Shown here: in pieces, positions 57,640 to 64,000 of the stretch
How positions within the stretch are numbered: position 1 is the stretch's first letter
Layout: every line of letters starts with the position of its first letter
Assembly (NCBI GenBank): GCA_003251535.1
Contig: QKFD01000091.1
Location: 47,084-111,083, forward strand
From: Chromatiales bacterium
GTDB taxonomy: Bacteria; Pseudomonadota; Gammaproteobacteria; Thiohalomonadales; Thiohalomonadaceae
Reading direction: 5' to 3'
Length of the DNA stretch: 64,000 nucleotides
The notes under the pieces: model-generated
Databases searched by the model: none
What the model was told of the DNA's origin: nothing
What the model saw: the letters and a program-made list of their open reading frames with translations, nothing else
Made by a program: the position numbers and the translations under genes

Positions 57640-59160
57640 TCAGCGGGCGCTATCGAGCCGCTCGATGAGGGTGGTGGGGAAGCCCCACTGGCGCATCTTC
57701 TCCTGCACCGGCGAGGGGTCGTAGTCGAGGCGCAGCAGGGAGAGCTGCTTAGTCTCCAGATCCAGCAGCGCCAGCTCCGCCCCCGGTTTGCCACTGCGCG
57801 GCTGCCCCACTGAACCGGGGCAGATGAGGGCCTGGGAGTACTCCCCCAACGCCTGCTCTGGGGCGACGCTGCTCTGCTCGCCGAGGCGCCCCTGATACCA
57901 GACCCGCGCCAGGTGGGTGTGGCCGTGGAAACACCAGGGGATCCCGCGCTCCGCCAGGTGGGCGAGGTTCTCCTCGGCGGTCATCTGGTAGACATAGGCG
58001 TTGAGGAAGGTCTTGTCGGTGGGGGAGCCGTGGACGGCGAGCCAACCGTCGCCATTGAGATAGAGCGGCAGCTCGCCGAGCCAGGCCAACTCCGCCTCGG
58101 AGAGGCGTTCCCGGGTCCACTCCGCCGCCCAGCGCCCCGCCTCGGAGAAGCCGAGGGCGAAGTGGCCACCGGCCACCGCATGGTCATGGTTGCCGCGCAG
58201 CACCTTGAAGCCGGGGCGGGCCTGGAGGAGGGCGATACACTCCGCTGGCTCGGGGCCATAGCCCACCACATCCCCCAGCACCACCCCCTCATCGATCCCC
58301 TGCTCATCGAGGAAGGCCAGCACCCGCCGCAGGGCGGCGGCGTTGGCGTGGATATCGGCCAGCAGGGCGATACGGCGCGAGTGGGAGTGGACCGGGGCCG
58401 GGGCGGCGTGGGCCAGACCGGCCCGCAGCGCCTCCAGCACCGGCCGGCGGCTCTCGGCGACAAACTGACTCGCCGCCGCCTCCGCCACCACCCCCACCCA
58501 GAGCGGGTCATCAAACCAGCGCAGTAGCGCCGCCCGCAGGCAGCTCCCCAGACAACGGGCACGCTCGGCGTCGATGGTGGCCACTTGCCGCACCAGGGTG
58601 GCGGCGAAGCAGCTCAGGGAGGTGAACTGGTCGAAGCCGTAGATATCATCATCCAGGTAGTAGAGCCGCTGCTCGGCATCGATGCCAAAGTTGGAGAGGC
58701 TGATATCGAGGCCCAGATCCCGCTCGGCGGCCACCCGCAGGTAGACATCAAACATGGCGCAGATCTGATCGCAGTACTGCCCCGGCGGCAGTTCGGCCAG
58801 CAGCGCGTTGTCGTGCAGCGGCCGCAGACGGGGGGTGACGTTGGCGATGATGGGGGTCTCCTCCCCCTCACTGAACAGCAGAAACCAGCTCTTATCCGGG
58901 TGGTGGACCGCCAGCTCCCGCTCGCGGGTCAACATCTGCTGGATAAAGCGCCGGGCGTCGCCGACGGGCAGGGCATACTCGCTGCGGAGTTTGATGATGT
59001 GGCTGGGGGTCACCAGCAGCCGGGTATGGGGCCGGCCGGTGAACGCCTCGCCGTGGCGGTTGGTGGCTGGCCACGCCTCCGTCAGCAGGGTGCGCAGGGT
59101 CGATTCGGCGATCGGTTCACTGCCGATCGCCCCCAGGATCTCGATAGGTGCAGTGGTCAT
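57640..59160 (-). CDS. Kinase-like domain fused to a calcineurin-like metallophosphoesterase
   Basis: A two-domain protein of 506 residues. The C-terminal half (about 262-480) has every metallophosphoesterase motif: D269-x-H271, G-D297, G-N-H-D at 323-326, H377 in H-G-S-P, and G-H-T-H at 413-416, closest to the YfcE/MJ0936-type single-domain enzymes. The N-terminal half (about 40-220) matches no family I know. Its residues K57, D152, N157 and D170 reproduce the D-x4-N-x12-D spacing of protein and aminoglycoside kinases with a candidate ATP-binding Lys. It lies between hypF (convergent, 3 bases apart) and hypE (126 bases upstream). Kinase function is inference. Confidence 0.82.
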   Translation of the reverse strand: MTTAPIEILGAIGSEPIAESTLRTLLTEAWPATNRHGEAFTGRPHTRLLVTPSHIIKLRSEYALPVGDARRFIQQMLTRERELAVHHPDKSWFLLFSEGEETPIIANVTPRLRPLHDNALLAELPPGQYCDQICAMFDVYLRVAAERDLGLDISLSNFGIDAEQRLYYLDDDIYGFDQFTSLSCFAATLVRQVATIDAERARCLGSCLRAALLRWFDDPLWVGVVAEAAASQFVAESRRPVLEALRAGLAHAAPAPVHSHSRRIALLADIHANAAALRRVLAFLDEQGIDEGVVLGDVVGYGPEPAECIALLQARPGFKVLRGNHDHAVAGGHFALGFSEAGRWAAEWTRERLSEAELAWLGELPLYLNGDGWLAVHGSPTDKTFLNAYVYQMTAEENLAHLAERGIPWCFHGHTHLARVWYQGRLGEQSSVAPEQALGEYSQALICPGSVGQPRSGKPGAELALLDLETKQLSLLRLDYDPSPVQEKMRQWGFPTTLIERLDSAR

Positions 59161-59286
59161 GGTCGGTATCAGCCGTCACAGGGTCGGACCGCCGGGCGCA
59201 GGTGCCACGGCGATGGACAGTTGCGGCCCCCCGCCAGGGGCGGACGGGGCCAGGGAAGTCAGCAGATGCGGGTAGATCCGGGTTGT

Positions 59287-60291
59287 TTAGCAAATGCGCG
59301 GTAGCGGGTCGTCCTCCAGCTCCTCCAGCAGCCGTTCGCCGCCTAGCTCGGTCTCCAGGATCACCCCCGGCCGACCGGCCTCGATGCGGCCAATCACCTG
59401 CGCCCCCCGCCCCGCCTCCAGCCCGTGCCAGGCGGCCAGCAGGGTCGGTGCCGTCGCCGGCGCCACCACCGCCACCACCCGCCCCTCGCAGGCGAGAAAC
59501 AGCGGGTCGTAGCCAAGCATCTCACACACCGCCTGCACCGGCCCCTGCACCGGGATGGCCGCGGCCTGGAGCCGCACGCAGTGGCCGCTACCCCGGGCCA
59601 GCTCATGGGCGACAGTGGCGACCCCACCACGGGTCGGATCGCGCATGAAGCGCAGACCGGGCAGGGGACGAGCCGCCAAGGTGAGGGGCAGGACACTGGC
59701 GGCATCGGAGCGGAGATCGCCACGCAGCCCAAACTGCTCGCGGGCCAGCATCACCGCCGTGCCGTGGTCCCCCACCGATCCGCTCACCAGCAGCAGATCC
59801 CCCGGCTGGATCTGATCGATACCGAGCCGCAAGTCGGCCGGGCGCACCCCGACGCCGGTGGTGGCGAGGTAGATGCCGCTCCCCTCGCCCCGCGGCACCA
59901 CCTTGGTGTCGCCCGCCACCACCTTCACCCCCGCCGCCTGCGCCGCCTGCGCCAAGGCCGCCACCACCCGTGCCAACAGGGCCACCTCCAGCCCCTCTTC
60001 GAGGAAGGCGTTGAGGGTGAGGTAGAGGGGGGTGGCGCCACTCACCGCCAGGTCGTTGACCGTGCCGTGGACCGCCAGCGAGCCGATGTTGCCGCCGGGA
60101 AACTCCAGCGGCTGGACGGTGAAGCCATCGGTGGTGATGAGCGGCACCCCCTCCGGTAGCGGGATGGGGGCGGCGTCGAGATCGGTATCGACCCCGCCCC
60201 CCAGCTGGCGGGCGAACAGCTGGTCGATCAGCTCGCGCATGAAACGCCCACCATTGCCGTGGGCGAGGGAGATGTGGGTCGATTCGATCAT
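59287..60291 (-). CDS. hypE: Carbamoyl dehydratase HypE (NiFe hydrogenase maturation)
   Basis: HypE dehydrates its own C-terminal thiocarboxamide to thiocyanate using ATP and donates cyanide to the HypC-HypD complex. The 334 residues have the PurM-like fold signatures: H-G-N-G-G, T-T-D-G-F, V-H-G-T-V-N-D-L-A near residue 75, and D-P-T-R-G-G near 220. The essential C-terminal P-R-I-C is intact. hypA, B, C and D and hydrogenase structural genes are not in the window. Confidence 0.96.
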   Translation of the reverse strand: MIESTHISLAHGNGGRFMRELIDQLFARQLGGGVDTDLDAAPIPLPEGVPLITTDGFTVQPLEFPGGNIGSLAVHGTVNDLAVSGATPLYLTLNAFLEEGLEVALLARVVAALAQAAQAAGVKVVAGDTKVVPRGEGSGIYLATTGVGVRPADLRLGIDQIQPGDLLLVSGSVGDHGTAVMLAREQFGLRGDLRSDAASVLPLTLAARPLPGLRFMRDPTRGGVATVAHELARGSGHCVRLQAAAIPVQGPVQAVCEMLGYDPLFLACEGRVVAVVAPATAPTLLAAWHGLEAGRGAQVIGRIEAGRPGVILETELGGERLLEELEDDPLPRIC

Positions 60292-60400
60292 GGAGCGCTC
60301 ATGGAGGGACCGTCGAGAGGAGGGAGTCTAGCCCGGATCCAGTCGCCGGCGTACCCGGGTTATCCCGCCCACCGCCGGCACCCCGCGCGCCGCGGTCGGC

Positions 60401-61639
60401 TCAGGCCGCCACCTCCGCGTCGGGCCCCAATACCGCCAGCGCCAGCTCACGGCCAAAGTGGCGGCACGCCTCCAACTCCTCCGCGGTGGGGATGAGTTTG
60501 AAGCGGATCCCCGGCACTGCCACATCCATCTTCAGCCCCTTCAGCCGCTCCTCGATCATGCGCACCGCCTCACCGCTCCAGCCGTAGGAGCCGAAGGCGG
60601 CCCCCACCTTGCCGCGCACCTCGATCACCGCCAGTGAAGAGAGCAGGTCCCAGATCGGTTTCACCGCATCGCCGTTGATGGTGGGCGAGCCGAAGGCGAT
60701 GCCATCCACCCCCTCGATGAGATCGACAAACGGCCCCACCTCGCCCCCCTCCAGGTCGTAGAGCGAGGCGCGCACCCCCGCCACCTCACTGGCCCCGGCG
60801 TGGACCGCCTCCGCCATGCGGGCGGTATTGCCATAGGCGCTGATGTAGAAGATGAGCAGGCTGCGGGCGCGATCACTCACCTCGTTCGGCAGACGCGACA
60901 CCGACAGATCGCGGTAACGCTGCACATACTCGCGGGGATGGGTGCGGTGGATGGGGCCGTGGCTGGGGGCGATGCGCTCCAGCGGTAGCGGTTCGATGAG
61001 GCGCAGGGCGTCCAACACGTGGCGCTTGAAGGGCCGCATGATGTGGGCAAAGTAGTACTCGAAGGAGAAGCGGAAGTCGCCCACGGCGTCGTTGAACAGC
61101 CGGTTGTCACAGAAGTGGCAGCCGAAGACGTCGCCGGAGAAGAGGGTCGCCTCCTCCTCCAGGTAGGTGCATTGGGTGTCCGGCCAGTGCAGAAACGGGG
61201 TGGTGAGGAAGCGCAGGGTGCGATCGCCCAGGGAGACGGTATCGCCGGTGGCCACCCCCTGGAAGGTGAGCCCCTCCCGCTTCAGCAGCGCCTTCAACAT
61301 CGGCTGGGCGCGCACCGAGATGTAGATCTTCGCCTGCGGCGCCCGTCGCACCAGCTCCGGCAGGGCACCGCTGTGGTCCGGCTCCAGGTGGTTGAGGACG
61401 ATGGCCTTGATCTCGTCGTAGCTGGCCAGCGCCTCCAGGCGGGCAAAGAAGTGGTCGGAGAAGCCCTCTTTCACCGTATCGACAATGGCAACCCCCTCAC
61501 TCCCGCGGATCAGGTAGGCGTTGTAGGTGGTGCCGTTGGCGGTCTTGAGGATGATATCGAAGGTGCGCAGGGTCGGATCGAGCGCCCCGATCCAGGATAC
61601 GCGCTCGGATATGGCCACCGGTTGCAAGCTGTTCTCCAC
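60401..61639 (-). CDS. Flavodiiron protein (FprA-type A flavoprotein)
   Basis: Cytoplasmic O2 or NO reductase of 412 residues. The beta-lactamase-like N-terminal domain has a full diiron site: His84, Glu86, Asp88, His151, Asp170, His227. The C-terminal flavodoxin domain (from about 262) has the FMN loop S-A-Y-G-N-T-A and G-S-P-T-I-N. No rubredoxin domain is attached. It is near hyp genes, which fits protection of oxygen-sensitive metabolism. An FNR-like half site about 75 bases upstream is one base short of consensus. Confidence 0.94.
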   Translation of the reverse strand: MENSLQPVAISERVSWIGALDPTLRTFDIILKTANGTTYNAYLIRGSEGVAIVDTVKEGFSDHFFARLEALASYDEIKAIVLNHLEPDHSGALPELVRRAPQAKIYISVRAQPMLKALLKREGLTFQGVATGDTVSLGDRTLRFLTTPFLHWPDTQCTYLEEEATLFSGDVFGCHFCDNRLFNDAVGDFRFSFEYYFAHIMRPFKRHVLDALRLIEPLPLERIAPSHGPIHRTHPREYVQRYRDLSVSRLPNEVSDRARSLLIFYISAYGNTARMAEAVHAGASEVAGVRASLYDLEGGEVGPFVDLIEGVDGIAFGSPTINGDAVKPIWDLLSSLAVIEVRGKVGAAFGSYGWSGEAVRMIEERLKGLKMDVAVPGIRFKLIPTAEELEACRHFGRELALAVLGPDAEVAA

Positions 61640-61924
61640 GGACTGCCCCTTATGTTCGGTCTGTTACCCAGGGCAGCAAGTAGCGTGCCGCCCACCACAG
61701 ACGACAACCCATTGATATCGTTAACCCACTACCCGCTCTTTGGCGAGGCCTGTCGCCTTTCTCCCAAAGCGGAGGGGGACCGCGCCCACCCTTAGGGCAC
61801 GCCAGCGCTACTACCGCCGCCCCGCTCTGGTATGCTCCCCACTCCACCTGGGCCGCCCCGTAGCCCAATCAGAACCCCACCGCCACCCCATTTACCCCCA
61901 AGGGTCATACCCTGCGTAGTTTCC

Positions 61925-63262
61925 ATGATGCAGCCCCAGAAAATTATTGGAGTCACCAAGAGCCTGGAGTGGGCCATGCGCGTCAGCTTCGCCCTGGTGC
62001 CGCTCATCGCCATTACCTATCTGGCCCGCTTCCAGGATCCACAAGCGCTCTTCACCGACCACCACTTCCACGAGCTGGCCATCGCCACTGCCGTACTGCT
62101 CTCCGGTTTCGTCGCCTATGTCACCTGGCGTTGCTACCGCCACGCCGGGGAGCCGTTCCTCCACTGGGTGGCGCTGGGGTTGACCGGCTTCACCGTGGTC
62201 TACCTCCCCCACGGCGCCCTCACCTTCATGGCCAACCACCACCCCCCGCTGTTCCTCCTGTATGGCCCCGCCTCTCGCTTGGTGATGACTGGCTGTTTTC
62301 TGATCGGTCTGCTGAGCTGGGGGCGCCCGGCCGATCCACCGGAGCGGCGCCACTCACCCATCTCGTTCCGCCTCGGGTTGGCGCTGTTTCTCGCCATCGA
62401 TCTCTTGGTGGCGCTGATCGCCCTCTCCCCGGCCATCCCTCCCCAGATAGTGCGCATCATCTGGGAGATCGGCGCCATGGCACTGGCCATCGCCGGGATC
62501 GGCATCATCCTGCTCCGCCGCATCGACACCCCGCTGATGTGGTTCTACACCGTCGCCCTGGCCGCCTTCGCCCAATCCTCTCTCAGCTTCTTGCTGGCCC
62601 ACGCCTGGGACCATCAGTGGTGGCTGGCCCATCTGGTATTTGCCGGCGGCTTCCTCATCCTGAGCTTTGGTGTCATCCAGGCCTTTCACACCACCGGCGC
62701 CTTCGCCACCGTCTACAGCCAGGCGGAGCTGATGCGACAGTTGGAGATGGCCAACGCCCGTCTGGCACGTCAGGCGGCCACCGATCCCCTCACCGAGGCG
62801 GCCAACCGCCGCTATCTGTTTAAGCGCTTTGCCGAGGAGCTGGCGCGGGCCGAGCGCGACGCCACCCCGCTCTCCCTGCTGGCGCTCGACATCGATCACT
62901 TCAAGCAGATCAACGACCGCTACGGCCATGCCGCCGGGGACCTGGCCCTGGTGACCCTGGTCTGCCGGATCCGCGAACAGCTCCGCGAGAGTGATCTGCT
63001 AGGCCGCACCGGCGGCGAGGAGTTCTGCGTACTCCTACCGGGGCAGGAGAGTAAAGGGGCCCAGCGGGTGGCGGAGCGGATCCGCCGCCTCATGGACGAG
63101 GCCCCCCTCCACTACGGCGGCGAGAGTATTGCGGTGCGGGTGAGCATCGGCGTCGCCCAGTTCGGCGCCGATGGTGAAGGTATCGAACCGCTGATGCGGG
63201 CGGCCGATCAGCGGCTCTATCGGGCCAAGGCGGAGGGGCGCAACCGCGTGGTGGCAGAGTGA
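61925..63262 (+). CDS. Membrane-anchored diguanylate cyclase (GGDEF)
   Basis: It is predicted to make cyclic di-GMP. The 445-residue frame has about seven membrane helices in the first 265 residues, a short coiled linker, and a GGDEF domain with D-P-L-T-E-A-A-N-R-R, the metal Asp in L-D-I-D-H-F-K-Q-I-N-D, and the active loop G-G-E-E-F. No R-x-x-D inhibitory site directly before the loop is obvious. The membrane sensor part is not a MASE domain I can name. Two adjacent ATGs (61925, 61928) lack a clear Shine-Dalgarno. Confidence 0.9.
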   Translation: MMQPQKIIGVTKSLEWAMRVSFALVPLIAITYLARFQDPQALFTDHHFHELAIATAVLLSGFVAYVTWRCYRHAGEPFLHWVALGLTGFTVVYLPHGALTFMANHHPPLFLLYGPASRLVMTGCFLIGLLSWGRPADPPERRHSPISFRLGLALFLAIDLLVALIALSPAIPPQIVRIIWEIGAMALAIAGIGIILLRRIDTPLMWFYTVALAAFAQSSLSFLLAHAWDHQWWLAHLVFAGGFLILSFGVIQAFHTTGAFATVYSQAELMRQLEMANARLARQAATDPLTEAANRRYLFKRFAEELARAERDATPLSLLALDIDHFKQINDRYGHAAGDLALVTLVCRIREQLRESDLLGRTGGEEFCVLLPGQESKGAQRVAERIRRLMDEAPLHYGGESIAVRVSIGVAQFGADGEGIEPLMRAADQRLYRAKAEGRNRVVAE

Positions 63263-63307
63263 GGGCGTGGACGCGAGTGGGCGACTCAGCGGGCGGCGAT
63301 AGATCAC

Positions 63308-64000
63308 TCAGCCCCTGCGCCCCCATTGAGCCCGCGGGTTGAAGGGGGCGGCCCGCTCCAGCTGCCGATAGGCCTCCTGGGCGGCGGGGGTGGTTGCCGG
63401 GGGCAACACCACATTCAGTACGACATAGAGGTCCCCCGCCGCGTCCCCCGGCAGACCGCGCCCCTTCAATCGCAGCCGCCGCCCACTACTCGATCCGGCC
63501 GGGACCTTCAGCTCCACGGTGCCACTCGGGGTGGGCACCGCCACCGTTGCCCCCAGCGCCGCCTCCCATGGTGCCACGGGTAGGTCGAGAGAGAGATCCC
63601 GCCCCTCGACGCGGTAGAGCGGGTGGGGGCGGAACATCACCTCCAGGTAGAGATCGCCCGCCGTCCCCTTGCCGATGCCCGCTCCCCCCTGACCGGCCAG
63701 GCGGATCTGTTGACCGGCCCGCACCCCCTTGGGGATCCGCACATTGAGGGTCCGCTCGCGCAGTAGCGGGCGACCGTCAGGCCCCAGTTCACTATGTTTG
63801 AGGGTCAAGGTGCGGCTGGCGCCATGGTAGGCGTCCTCGATGTCGATCAGCACCTTGGCATGGGTGTCCTCCCCGCGGGCGTGGAGACCGCCACGGGGAT
63901 GGCGGCCGGTCGCCCCACCGCTATGGAAGCCACCACGGCCAAACAGCGCCTCGAAGAAGTCGCTGAAGCCGGCCGCATCGGCCCCCTTGAAGCCGCCGCC
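63308..64000 (-). CDS. cbpA: CbpA-type DnaJ co-chaperone (partial, N-terminus outside window)
   Basis: The visible 230 residues begin in a Gly/Phe-rich linker with F-S-D-F-F-E-A-L-F-G and continue into the two C-terminal substrate-binding domains, with L-N-V-R-I-P-K-G-V, G-Q-G-G-A-G, G-D-L-Y-L-E-V and a second G-D-L-Y-V-V-L. There is no zinc-finger region, which separates it from DnaJ at 40600-41733 and points to CbpA. The J domain lies beyond position 64000. It converges on the diguanylate cyclase. Confidence 0.88.
   Translation of the reverse strand, partial: GGGFKGADAAGFSDFFEALFGRGGFHSGGATGRHPRGGLHARGEDTHAKVLIDIEDAYHGASRTLTLKHSELGPDGRPLLRERTLNVRIPKGVRAGQQIRLAGQGGAGIGKGTAGDLYLEVMFRPHPLYRVEGRDLSLDLPVAPWEAALGATVAVPTPSGTVELKVPAGSSSGRRLRLKGRGLPGDAAGDLYVVLNVVLPPATTPAAQEAYRQLERAAPFNPRAQWGRRG

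Noticed and set aside
61712..61724. FNR-like site TTGAT-ATC-GTTAA upstream of the flavodiiron gene
   Set aside because: The spacer is 3 bases instead of 4 and the second half differs from ATCAA, so it does not meet the consensus.

Overview
The window is a GC-rich bacterial chromosome segment from a gammaproteobacterium. The evidence is its gene order: rlmE-ftsH-folP-glmM-tpiA-secG-tRNA-Leu(GAG) and tRNA-fMet-rimP-nusA-infB-rbfA-truB-rpsO-pnp, together with carAB-greA, hrcA-grpE-dnaK-dnaJ-dapB and the fur/bamE/rnfH/ratA/smpB group. Separate nuoC and nuoD, a DUF2818 gene after nuoN, a secreted DsrE-like protein, hydrogenase maturation genes and a flavodiiron protein would suit a Chromatiales-like, possibly sulfur- or hydrogen-using lineage. 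That assignment is an inference. No plasmid, phage, IS element or CRISPR array was seen.

Layout. 1-1000: the end of an unknown gene and an LprI-N-like secreted protein. 1053-10295 (minus strand): the transcription/translation operon, headed by an initiator tRNA and a leader with several terminator hairpins. 10304-25046 (minus): the nuo operon for complex I with its own promoter; nuoB is missing from its slot between nuoA and nuoC. 25374-32611 (minus): tRNA-Leu, secG, tpiA, glmM, folP, ftsH, rlmE and a small membrane protein. 32626-39837: yhbY (plus), then DUF4149, greA, carB, carA, a small membrane protein and dapB. 39906-45751 (minus): a DsrE-like protein, then dnaJ, dnaK, grpE and hrcA with a CIRCE operator and two sigma32-type promoters. 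45818-50720: nadK-recN, fur, bamE, rnfH-ratA, smpB. 50743-55342: an RCK potassium channel with a DUF6394 partner, a small phosphatase, a repeat lipoprotein, endonuclease V and a thioredoxin. 55378-64000: hypF, a kinase-like/metallophosphoesterase fusion, hypE, a flavodiiron protein, a diguanylate cyclase and a truncated CbpA-type co-chaperone.

How the genes work together. The window is mostly housekeeping: RNA synthesis and decay, ribosome maturation, respiratory NADH oxidation, central metabolism, arginine/pyrimidine and lysine precursors, and proteostasis. The most unusual items are the absent nuoB, the fused kinase-like/phosphoesterase protein between hypF and hypE, the multi-hairpin leader between tRNA-fMet and rimP with a possible small RNA, the stacked HrcA and sigma32 control of the chaperone operon, and an apparently leaderless smpB.
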